64,000 nucleotides of DNA from Chimonanthus salicifolius. Its lineage: Eukaryota; Streptophyta; Magnoliopsida; Laurales; Calycanthaceae. The position numbers and the translations under genes were made by a program. Positions 1 to 10,260 of the stretch are shown here, in pieces. Where the stretch lies: positions 67,097,390-67,161,389 of the forward strand of contig CM023541.1 in assembly GCA_013350335.1 (NCBI GenBank), in the 5' to 3' direction. The notes under the pieces were generated by a model that was not told the origin of the DNA, did not search any database, and worked only from the letters and a program-made list of their open reading frames with translations. Positions within the stretch are counted from its first letter, which is position 1. Each line of letters begins with the position of its first letter.

Positions 1-3000
1 TAGGGTTTTAGGGTTTTGGGGTTTAGGGTAGGGTTTTAGGGTTTAGGATAGGGTTTTAGGGTTTAGGATTAGGGGTTTAAGGTTTTAGGGTTTAGGCATT
101 TTGGGTATTACAGTTCAGGGTTCAGGGTTTAGGGTTTAGGGTTTTAGGGTTTATGGGTTTTGGGGTTTAGGGTTTAGGGCTTAGCGTTTTTGGGTTTTAG
201 GTTTTTAGGGTTTAGGGTTTTATAGTTTTAGGGTTTAGTGTACAGTTTAGGGTTTTAAAGTTCACCGGTTTAGGGTTTTAGGGTTTAGGATTTTAGATTT
301 TAGCGTTTTAGTGTCCAGGGTATAGGGGTTTAGGGTTTAGGGTTTTAGGCATTTTGGGTATTACAGTTTAGGGTTTGGGGTTTAGGGTTTTAGGGTTTAA
401 GGGTTTTAGGGTTTAGGGTTTAGGGTTTTAGGGTTTTAGGGTTTAGTGTGTACGGTTTAGGGTTTTTGGGATTTAGGGTTTAGCGGTTTAGGGTTTTAGG
501 GTTTAGGATTTATGATTTTAGTGTTTTAGTGTTTAGGGTATAGGGGTTTAGGGTTATAGGGTTTAGGGTTTTGGGTTTTAGGGTTTTAAGATTTTACGAT
601 TTTAGGGTTTAGGGTTTTAGGGGTTTTGAGTTTAGGGTTTAGGGGTTAGGGTTTTAGGGTTTCAAGGTTTAGGGTTTTTGGGTTTTAGGGTTTAGCATTT
701 AGGGTTTGGGGTATTAGGGTTTTAGGCATATATGGTATTAGGGTTTTAGGGTTTAGGGTTTAGGGTTTTAGGCTTTTAACGTTTTACGGTATAGTGTTTA
801 GGGTTTAGGTTAGAGGTTTAGGTTTTAGGGTTTGGGATTTAGGGTTTAGAGTTTTAGAATTTTAGGGGTTTAGGCTTTCGGGTTTTGGGTTTACGGTTTT
901 AGGTTTTTAGGGTTTCAGCGGTTTAGGGCTTAGGATTTAAGGTTAGGGTTTTGGGTTTTAGAGTTTAGGGTTTTGCGGTTTTAGGGTTTTAGGGTTTTAG
1001 GGTTTAAGATTTTAAGGTTTTTGGCTTTAGGATTTAGGGTTTAGGGTCTAGTATTTAGGGTTTTTGGTTTAGGTTTTAGGGTTTTAGGGTTTTGGGTTTA
1101 GGGTTTATTGTCTTAGAGTTTTAGGGTTTTAGACGTTTAGGGTTTTAAGGTTTAGCGTTTTGGGGTTTAGGGTTTAGGTTTTAGGATTTTAGGGTTTTAG
1201 GGTTTAGAGTTAGGGTTTAGGGTTTGGGGTTTAGAGTTTAGGGTTTAGGGTTTTAGGGTTTTAGGGGTTTAGGGGTTAGGGTTTAGAGTTTAGGGTTTAG
1301 GGTTTAAGGTTTTAGGGTTTTAAGGTTTTAGGCTTTTAGGGTTTTAGTGTTTACAGGTTTAGGGTTTATGGTTTGGGGTTTAGGATTTAGGGTTTAGGAT
1401 TTTAGGGTTTAGGGTTTTGGGTTTGAGCGTTTTAGGGTTTAGGGTTTTGGGTTTGAGCGTTTTAGGGTTTAGGGTTTAGGGTTTGAGGGTTTTAGGGGTT
1501 TAGGGTTTAGGATTTAGGGATTAGTGTTTAGCGTTTAGGGTTTTATGGTTTTAGGGTGTTAGGGCTTAGTGTTTTACAGTTCAGTGGTTTGGGGTTTAGC
1601 GTTTTAGGGTTTAGGGGTTTACTGGTATAGGGTTTTAGGATTAGGTTCTTAGGAGTATAGGGTTTAGGGTTTAGTATTTACGGTTTTGGATTTAAGGTTT
1701 ACGCTTTTAGAGTTTTTTGGTTTAGGTGTTAGGGTTTGGGGTTTAGGTTTTTGGGTTTGGGTTTGGGGTTTAGGGTTTAGGGTTTAGTGTTTAGGGTTGG
1801 AGGTATAGGGTTTACGGTTTAGGTTTTAGGGTTTGGGGTTTACTGATTTAGGGTTTAGGGTTTAGGGGTTTAGGGTTTAGGGTTTAGGTTTTTCGGCTTA
1901 GGGTTTAGAGTTTGGGGTTTTGGGTTTTTGGGTTTTGGGTTTTAGGGTTTTATAGTTTAGCATTTAGGATTTAGGGTGTAGGGTTTAGGGGTTTAGCGTT
2001 TAGGGTTTTAGGGATTTAGGGTTTAGGGTTTAGAGTTTAGGATTTAGGGTTCAGGGTTTTAGGGTTTTAGGTTTTACGGTTTAGGGTTTTAGGGTTTTAG
2101 GGTTTGGGGTTTTAGTGTTTAGGGTTTTAAGGTTTTTGTATTTAGGGTTTAGGGTTTTAGGGTTTTAGGGGTTTAGGGTTTAGGGTTTAGATTTAGGGTT
2201 TTAGGGGTTTAGAGTTCAGGGTTTTAGGGTTTTAGTGTTTAGGGATTTAGGGTTTGGGGTTTTAGATTTTAGTGTTTAGGGAAGGGTTTCGGGCTTTACT
2301 GTTTACAGTAGGGTTTTAGGGTTTAGGTTTTTGGGTTGAAGGTTTTTAAAGGTTTTGGGTTTTAGGGTTTAGGGTTTAGGTTTACGGTTTTAGGCTTTTA
2401 GGTTTTTGGGTTTTAGGGTTTAGGATTTAAGCTTTTAAGGGTTTTAGAGTTTAAGGTTTAGGGTTTTAGGGCTTTTGTGTTTCGGAATTTTGGTTTTAGG
2501 GTTTGAGCGTTTTAAGGTTTTAGGGTTTAGGGTTTAGGGTTTTAGGATTGTAGGGTTTAGGTTTATGGTTTTAAAGTTTTAGGGTTTTAGGGATTAGGGT
2601 TTAGGGATTTAGGATTTTGGGTTTTACAGTGTAGGGTTTTGGGGTTTTACGGCTTAGGTTTTTATGGGTTTAGGGTTTCAGGGTTTTAGGGGTTAAGGGG
2701 TTTATGGTTTTGGGTTTTAGCGTTTAGGGTTTAGGGTGTACGGTTTAGGGTTGTAGGGTTTTAGGGGTGTAGGGTTTATGGTTTAGAGTTTAGGGTTTAG
2801 GGTTTAGAGTTTTAATGTTTTAGGGTTATAGAGTTTAGGGATTTAGTGTTTTACCGTTTACGGTAGGGTTTAGGATTTTAGGGTTTAGGGTCTTAAGGTT
2901 TTAGGGTTTAGGGTTTTAGGGGTTTTCGGTTTTAGGGTTTAGGTTTAGGGTTTTAGTGTTTATGGTTTTTGGGGTTTAGGGTATTTCGGTTTAGGGTTTT

Positions 3001-4679
3001 AGGGTTTAGGTTTTAAGGGTATAGGGTTTTAGGGGGTTTAGGGTTTTAGCGTTTTGGGGTTTTAGGTTTTAGGGTTCTAGGGTTTTGGATTTAGGGTTTA
3101 GGGTTTTATGGTTTTTTAGGGTTTCAGGGGGTTTAGGGTTTAGGGTTTAGGGTTTTAGGGTTTTAGGGTTTAGGGTTTAGAGTTTTGCTTTTAGGGTTTA
3201 GGGTTTTAGGGTTTTGGGGTTTACGGTTTGTGGTTTTAGGATTTTAGGGTTTAGGGGTTTAAGGGTTTAGGGTTTTAGGGTTTTGGGTTTTAGGGATTAG
3301 GGTATAGGGTATAGGGTTTAGGGTTTAGGGTTATGGTTTTAGGGTTTTAGGGTTTTGGGGTTTAGGGTTTAGGGATTTAGGGTTTTAAGTTTTTGGGTTT
3401 AAGGTTTACGGTTCAAGGTTTAGGGTTTTTGGTTTTGACATTTTAGGTTTTAGGCTTTAAGGTTAAGGGTTTTGGGGTTTTACGATTTTAAAGTTTTTGG
3501 GTTTAGGATTTATGGTTTAGGGTTTTACGTTTATAGCGTTTTAGGATTCTGGGTTTAGAGTTTTAGGGTTTTAGAGTTTTAGGCTTTTAGGGTTTAGTGT
3601 TTCCGGTGTTAGGGTTTTAGGGATTAGGGTAGGGTTTTAGGGTTTAGGGTTTAGGGTTTTTATGCTTTTAGAGTTTTTAGTGTTTAGGGTTTTTGGAGTT
3701 TAGGTTTTTAGAGTTTAGGTTTTATGGTTTTAGGGTTTAGGGTTTTAGGGTTTTAGAATTTAGGGTTTTAGGGTTTTAGTTTTAGGGTTCTAGGATTTTA
3801 GGGTTTTTGGGTTTAGGGTTTAAGGTTTAGGGTTCAGCTTTTAGGGTTTTTGGGTTTTAGGGTTGAGCGTTTTAGGGTTTTAGGGTTTAGGGTTAACGGC
3901 TTTAGTGTTTTACGATTTTAGGGTTTTGGGTTTAGGGTTTAGGGTTTTAGGATTTTAGGTTTTCCGTGTTTAGGGGCTAGGGTTTAGGATTTTAGCGTTT
4001 AGGGTATAGGCTTTTAGGGGTTTAGGGTTTTAGGGTATTGGGTTTAGGGTTTAGGGTTTTAGGGTTTTAGGGTTTTGGGTTTTAGGGTTTTAGGGTTTAG
4101 GGTTTTACGGGTATACTGTTTTAGGGTTTAGTGTGTAGGGTTTTAGGGTTTAGGGTTTAGGTTCTAAGTTTTTAGGGTTGTAGGGTTTAGGGTTTTAGGG
4201 TTGTAGGGTTTAGGGATTAAGGTTTTAGGGTTTAATGGGTTTAGAGTTTAGGGCTTAGGGTTTAGGGTTTAGAGTTTTAGGGTTTTATAGTTTTAGGGTT
4301 TAGGGTTTAGGGTTTTAGGCTTTAGGGTTTAGGGTTTTAAGGTTTTAGGGTTTTTGGTTTCAGGGGTTTAGGGTTTCTGGGATTTAGGGTTTAGGGTTTA
4401 GAGTTTAGAGTTTATGGTTTAGGGTTTAGAGTTTTAGGGTTTTAGGGTTTGCGGTTTGGGGTTTTAGGGTTTTAGGATTTAGGATTTTAAGGATTTAGGG
4501 GTTTAGGGTTGTAGGGTTTTGGATTTTAGGGATTAGGGTTTAGGGTTTAGGTTTAGGGTTTAGGGTTTAAGGGTTTTAGGGTTTTAGGGTTTGGGGTTTC
4601 AGGGTTTTATGGGTTTAGGGTTTAGGGTTTAGGGTTTAGGGTTAAAGGCTTAGGGTTTCAGGAATTTTGGGTTTTAGGG

Positions 4680-5640
4680 GTTTAGGGGTTTAGGGTTTAG
4701 TTTTTAGGGTTATAGTTTTAGGGTTTAGGATTTTTGGGTTTAGTGTTTCGGGTTTTTGGGGTTTAGGGTTTAGGGTTTAGGGTTTAGGGTTTAGGTTTTT
4801 GGGTTTCGGGTTTAGGGTTTTGGTTTTAAGGTTTGGGGTTTAGGGTTTAGGGTTTTAGGGTTTTAGGGTTTGAGGGTTTTAGGGTTTTACGGTTTTAGGG
4901 TTTTAGGGTTTAGGGTTTAGGGTTTAGTCTTTTCGGTTTTAGGATTTAGGATTTTAGGGTTTTATGGTTTAGGGTTTAGGGCTTTTGGGTTTTAGTTTTT
5001 AGGGTTTTAGAGTTTAGGGTTTAGGGTTTAGGGTATTAGGATTTTAGGGTTTTTGGGTTAAGGGTTTTAGTGTTAAGGGTTTTAGGGTACTAGGTTTTAT
5101 GGCTTTGTATTTTAGGGTTTTAGGGGTTTAGGTATTTAGGGTTTTAGGTTTTTGGGTTTATTGTTTGGGGTTTAGGGTTTAAGATTTACGGTTTTAGGGG
5201 TTTAGGGGTTTAGGGGTTAGGGTTTTAGGTTTTTTGGTTGAGGGTTTAGGGTTTAGGATTTAAGGTTTAGGGTTTTAGCATTTTAGTGGTTTAGGGATTT
5301 AGGGTTTAGAGTTTAAGGTTTATGGTTTTTGGTTTAGGATTTTTGGGTTTTGGGATTTAGGTTTTAGGGTTTTAGGTTTTAGGATTTTTGGGATTTAGGG
5401 TTTACGGTTTAGGTTTTTACGTTTAGGGTTAGGGTTTTAGGGTTTTAGGGTTTAGGGTTTAGGGTCTAGGGTTTAGGGTTTTAGGGTTTTAGGGTTTTAG
5501 GGTTTATGGTTAAGGTTAGGGTTTTAGGGTACTAGGGTTTATGGTTTAGTATTTTTGGGTTTTAGGGTTTAGGTATTTAGGTTTTAGGCTTTTGGGTTTG
5601 GTGTTTGGGGTTTATGTTTTAAGGTTTAGGGTTTTAGGGT
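4680..5640 (+). repeat. Higher-order repeat copy 1 inside the telomeric array
   Basis: This segment shares an ordered series of private variants with 5735-6420. The order is: a TTTCGGG/TTTTTGGGG stretch near 4745, the pair GGTACTAGG plus TTTAGTATTT near 5085, a TATTTAGGGTTTTAGG stretch near 5135, AAGATTTACGG near 5185, and TTTAGCATTTTAGTGG near 5275. The offset to the second copy is about 980-1055 bp. A partial third copy of the GGTACTAGG section lies at about 5515-5640. Boundaries are approximate. Confidence 0.6.
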
Positions 5641-5734
5641 TTTAGGGGTTTAGGGGTTTAGGGTTTAGGGTTTAGGGTTTAGGGTTTAGTTTTCGGTTTT
5701 GGATTTAGGGTTTAGGGTCTCAGGTTTTAGGGGT

Positions 5735-6420
5735 TTAGGGGTTTAGGGTTTAGTTTGTAGGGTTCATGGTTTTAGGGTTTACGATTCTTGGGTTTTTGGG
5801 TTTAGGGTTTCGGGTTTTAGGGTTTTTGGGGTTTAGGGTTTAGGTTTTTGGGTTTCGACTTTAGGGTTTTGGTTTAAGGTTTAGGGTTTAGGGTTTGAGA
5901 GTTTTTAGGTTTAGGGTTTAGGGTTTAGGGCTTTTGCGTTTTAGGGTTTTAGGGTTTTTTAGGGTTTAGGGCTTTTGAGTTTTAGTTTTTAGGGTTTAGG
6001 TTTTAGGGTTTAAGGTTTATGGTTTAGGGTATTAGGATTTTAGGGTTTTTAGGTTAAGGGTTTTAGGGTACTAGGTTTTATGGTTTAGTATTTTAGGCTT
6101 TTAGGTGTTGAGGTATTTAGGGTTTTAGGTTTTGCGGTTTAGTGTTTGGGGTTTAGGGTTTAAGGTTTACGGTTTTAGGAGTTTAGGATTTAGGGTTTAG
6201 GGTTTTAGGTTTTTCGGTTTAGGGTTTAGGGTTTAGGATTTAAGGTTTAGGGTTTTAGCGTTTTAGGGGTTTAGGGATTTTGGGTTTAGGGTTTAAGGTT
6301 TATGGTTTTAGGGTTTAGGATTTTTGGGTTTTTGAGTTTAGGGTTTAGGGTTTTAGGATTTTGGGGGTTTAGGGTTAACGGTTTAGGTTTTTGGGTTTAG
6401 GGTTTAGGGTTTTGGGCTTA
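5735..6420 (+). repeat. Higher-order repeat copy 2 inside the telomeric array
   Basis: It repeats the variant order of 4680-5400: TTTCGGG at about 5805, GGTACTAGG with TTTAGTATTT at about 6070, AAGGTTTACGG at about 6160, and TTTAGCGTTTTAGGGG at about 6255. Shared rare variants in the same order are best explained by duplication or unequal exchange. Boundaries are approximate. Confidence 0.58.
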
Positions 6421-6857
6421 TGGTTTAGGGTTTAGGCTTTAGGGTTTAAGGTTTTTGGGTTTGACGGTTTTAGGGTTTAGGGTTTAGGGCTTTTGTGTTT
6501 TAGGGTTTTTTGGGTTTAGGATTTTAGGGTTTTAGGGTTTAGAGTTTAGAGTTTAGGGTTTAGTGTTTTAGGGTTTAGGGGTTTAATGGGTTTAGGATTT
6601 ACGGTTTTTGGTTTGTAGGTTTTAGGCTTACTGTTTTGGGATTTAGAGTTTAGGGTTGAAGGGTTTTATGGTTTTAGGGTTTCGGGTTTAGGGTTTTAGT
6701 GTTTAAGGTTTTAGGGCTTAGGATTTTAGTGTTTAAAGGTTTTAGGCTTTAGGGGTTTAGGATTTAGAGTTTTTGTAACGCCCGCCCCTTGTCACCGAAA
6801 TCAGAGTCTATTTTTTTTTTTTTGAAAGTGACAAAGGGCGCGGACGTCACGACGCAA

Positions 6858-6946
6858 GTTAAGTTCGAGCTTTTGAAGCTCGGCCCTTAACTGGCCAACC
6901 CTACGTGTGCGTGGAACGAAGTCCACGGAGAATGGTTCACACGTAG
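6858..6946 (-). other. Twin stem-loop near LTR 3' end (family A minus copy)
   Basis: Stem A pairs CTACGTGTG (6901-6909) with CACACGTAG (6938-6946) and encloses an inner hairpin GTGGA...TCCAC (6911-6926). Stem B pairs GTTAAG (6858-6863) with CTTAAC (6886-6891), extended inward by TTCGAGCTT and AAGCTCGG. The same arrangement with different but still complementary bases occurs in the other LTR families. This is the best-paired example in the window. Confidence 0.7.
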
Positions 6947-7448
6947 AAGTAAGCTCGAGGAATATTAAATTACATGCGGAATGATAATAGAGACTAACCT
7001 ACAAATTTTAGATAGCAGGGAAGAAACATTCATAATATTACCAAATAATCATAACGTTTCCATGTCCAAAAGTAAAAACCAAAATATCGCAAGTAATCTA
7101 ATCATACAGTCCGACAAGCTAAACTATTCAAATATACATTTCCCAAAATAAACTGAAATAAAGTAAATAGTCCGCCTTCCCAAGCTCCTAAGCTTGGCTT
7201 CCGTCTCGTCCTTCTGCTCCGGCATTTCCTGCGTCATCAGCTAGGGTAGAAGTAGGGCGTTAGACCACGCGTCCAGTAGGACTCCGAGTAGGGCTAGCAC
7301 ATGGATTAGTGATAACAAGTATACCGATAATAATATAGTGAAAACTGGTAGACAATCATATAATGAAAATATAAAGTGAATGCCATGCCATGGGTGTCTG
7401 TGTTATGAATCTCACCCATCATCCCCACCATCATGATGTCATATCCCC

Positions 7449-7635
7449 CTTGACGGAAAAACCCCGTCAAGATATATCCAATCATAAAATATCCGCCTTG
7501 ACGGCAAGGCCTCGTCAAGGTGTCCCCATGCCTGTTCTCGGTCGCCCCGACGGAGCATGGACTCCGGTTATAGCCTATTAGGCTATCCCCATGCCTGTTC
7601 TCAGTCGCCCCGACGGAGCATGGACTCCGGTTCCT
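7449..7635 (-). repeat. Two 48-bp hairpin units and a duplicated GC-rich module
   Basis: CTTGACG...CGTCAAG occurs at 7449-7471 and again at 7497-7519, 48 bp apart. It is followed by two copies (about 7521-7570 and 7585-7632) of a segment containing CGCCCCGACGGAGCATGG. This is the short form of the nine-unit array at 54421-54840. Confidence 0.75.
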
Positions 7636-7943
7636 TTATTTTCCCGCCCATGCCATGCATGAGATGTAATACATTATGCTATGTAATAATATATTGACCA
7701 TAGCCTTTACATGTAACTCATATCATTAACATATATTTCATGGTCTAGCCATATACCATAAAATACATATAACTCATAATGTCATAAACTAAATCACCAA
7801 AATAAACAAAGAAACCATTCACATAGTACCTAATCCATAGCTTACAAAAAGGTAGCAATCCTACTGAATACCGATTCGCGTCCTTTTACGTTTTCATCCG
7901 TTAATCCGGCTACCGACACGCGTACCGTTTGTGATATCCAGTA

Positions 7944-7958
7944 CCTTATTATATACAC
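7944..7958 (-). promoter_or_regulatory. Predicted LTR TATA box, family A minus copy
   Basis: Reads TGTATATAATAAGG on the minus strand, matching TATAATAAGG at the equivalent place in 51204-55488 and the element at 45950-49377. It separates the hairpin-bearing U3 from the structured downstream part. Confidence 0.55.
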
Positions 7959-8801
7959 ATAATTAGTCGATATTTTTAACTATTTCTGAGCCCATAAATC
8001 ATTTCCAAATCCACACAAATAATCGGTCACTATTTAGGTTTTGTGGGTCCCATTTAATCCATTAGGTACTTTAATTTATAAGTTTAAAATCCAGCCACCC
8101 TAGGTTTCATAGAACACACCTAAGGTCATCATAAAAAAAATATCTAAGTCCAAGTTCATCCCCCATGGCCGAACCCATGGTCCTTCATTTTTAGCCCATA
8201 ATTACGGTTTTGCCACTACTCTTCCATGGTTAGACATTCGCTTAACCATATACCTTTCTTGGTCCATAATTGATTCATAGATTTGGATTCATTGATGACC
8301 CATTTAAGCATACCATAACATCACTAAAACAACCCTTTTTCTCATACATACACCCTTCCTTAGCCCATAAAAATGACTTACAATTAAATCTTCATTCTTA
8401 GCCACATCTTGGGTCCATAATTGACCCATCACCCATATCACAAGATCATTTACATCAGCCATTTAATTTAACCTAAACTCCATTCATTTAAACATATGCA
8501 TACACATTAGTCTTAAGCCAAAAATGATCTACCATTGGGTTCATTAAAAATCAGCCCCTTTTTAACTTAACCAAATCCCCATTTTCCTTGGTCTTTGGTT
8601 ACACATTAGATTCATCATAAGTCCCTCCATTGAGAGAACCTAAAGCATATATTTAATTTATCATTCCTTAACCATATTTAAGTCCATTAACTTAGCTACA
8701 TTCCCATCACAACTATCAATATTAGGTTCACATTGGTCCATCAACACCACCAACATTTCCCATTTATTTTTCCATAATTCATAACCATTAAATCCACCAT
8801 A

Positions 8802-8830
8802 GGGTTCGGCCATACACCATGGCCGAACCC
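8802..8830 (-). repeat. U3 hairpin, perfect copy
   Basis: Arms GGGTTCGGCCAT (8802-8813) and ATGGCCGAACCC (8819-8830) are perfectly complementary over 12 bp with a 5-base loop. A half copy (CCATGGCCGAACCCATGG) lies near 8164. The motif recurs in every other chromovirus LTR of the window. Confidence 0.85.
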
Positions 8831-10260
8831 ATGGTTCATGATCCACCATTTTCCTATGTCTCTTGAGGCCACAAAATCATTCACACACTCCATGATTTTT
8901 CCTCATTTAAACCCCTTTAAATTTTTCCAACTTCCATGCTTAATCCATTTAATTACACAACCTCTTTAATCCTTTTATTTATTTTTCTTAACCCTAATTT
9001 TTCATTAGGGTTTTGTCCACTTTCCATCCTTCCATTTGATTAGATTTGAGATCCAAGGCCATGATTTGGCCACCTCTAAATCCAAGAAATGGATTTCATA
9101 GCCTTTTAAACCCTAAGAAAATCCAAATCTCTTGTTTTAGAAAATACTTACAATCCGTTGTCTCCTCCAACTTTCTTTGCTCCCATCGGACTCTTTGGCC
9201 TCCTTTATTCTTCCTCTCCTTGTTTGATCGGCTAAGATGCTTGATCCATGGTGAAAACCTCAAGGCTTGGGTTCGGCCAAGGTAAGGTTAGATTTAAGAG
9301 TGAGAGGGGAAGAATGGAGATGAGAAGGTGTCTCAAGGTTTTTACCTTAAGGTGGTGGGCCAATTCTTGGCTTTTCTTCCTCTCCCTAAGCTCTTCTCCT
9401 TCTTCTTCCAAATTTTCCTTCTTCTTTCTCTTCCTAGTGTGGGATGGCCATGAGAGAGTGAAAGAGAGGAAAGAGTGAAATGAGGATGGAATTTGAGAGA
9501 TGAGATGAAGTCATCTCTTTTTCTTTGATTGGTTAAGATACACTTTACATTAAATCTCCCAACCACCCATAAGATATTTTATATGCTTTTATGGTGGTGG
9601 TTGGGATAAACCACCACCATGCCCAACGTTTTTCATGGTGTTAGAGATAAGATGGCTTGGTCTCCCATTTGACCACCTTTTGACCACCATTTTAACTTAG
9701 CTTAATTAATTACTTAATTGGATCATTAAGTTAATTAATTTCATTCCACTTAACTCCACTTGCTTAAATTCCCTTTATACATACACCCATGGTTGACCAA
9801 TTCAACCATGGTGGCTGGCCCCACCAAACTTTGGGTCCACACGCCACCTCACTTGATGAGGTGGAGGTGGGCCCCATTCGGCCATGTCACTTAGGTCCAA
9901 CTAACATTAACTTAGATGACTTGATTTCCAAATCAATCCATTCCTCTTATTGGATCACCATTGGGCCCATGACCCAATTACATTTTCATCTTACCCATTT
10001 ACCTTAGAGCTTACACCAACTTGATCCATTAGGTCCCAAGTGGTGATTGGGCCCAATTTGACCACCCTTGGCCCAAGTAATCATTATTGACCCATTAAAT
10101 GAATTTCATCCAATCCATGGTCCAATTGGGCCATAATTGGTCCATTGTCCACATTTTGATCCACTTAACATTTATTCATTAAAATTCTCAATTTCCATCA
10201 TTAAAATAAATAATATCCACATATTCATTGATTTAAAAATTCTGAGGTATTACAATACAA

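Larger units (their letters stand above)
1..6773 (+). repeat. Degenerate plant telomeric repeat array, block 1
   Basis: Almost every 7-8 bases carry TTTAGGG or TTTTAGGG with frequent substitutions and length changes. The longest perfect heptamer runs I see are about four to five units (for example near 4621 and 4755). The G-rich strand is the plus strand throughout. Perfect runs are too short for an active chromosome cap, and a cap at the left edge of a plus-strand sequence would read CCCTAAA, so this is interstitial, or the chromosome end lies to the right. No gene is visible. Recurrent variants (GGTACTAGG, TTTCGGG, GGCATTTTGGGTATTA) show that segments have been copied. Confidence 0.93.
6774..10260 (-). 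mobile_element. Truncated Tekay-type chromovirus LTR (family A), 3' LTR plus 6 bp of interior
   Basis: On the minus strand it begins TGTAATACCTCAG (10254 downward) and ends GGGGCGGGCGTTACA at 6774, the TG...CA form of an LTR. The six bases 10255-10260 read TTGTAT on the minus strand. The same bases precede the 3' LTR in the two larger elements at 21302-21307 and 41128-41133. The piece is therefore a 3' LTR with a scrap of interior, not a clean solo LTR. No target duplication is visible: the left flank is GTTTT, and telomeric repeat follows directly on the right. It is the same family as 51204-55488, inverted. The short ORFs inside (for example at 9046-9566) are not conserved coding. Confidence 0.8.

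Noticed and set aside
1..6773. Functional terminal telomere
   Set aside because: Perfect repeat runs are too short, and the strand orientation is wrong for a left end.
9046..9566. Short ORFs on both strands near a pyrimidine-rich stretch in the 6774-10260 LTR
   Set aside because: Low-complexity Phe/Ser/Leu-rich translations of a CT-rich tract. The matching tract of the sister LTR (51950-52200) is open in other frames.
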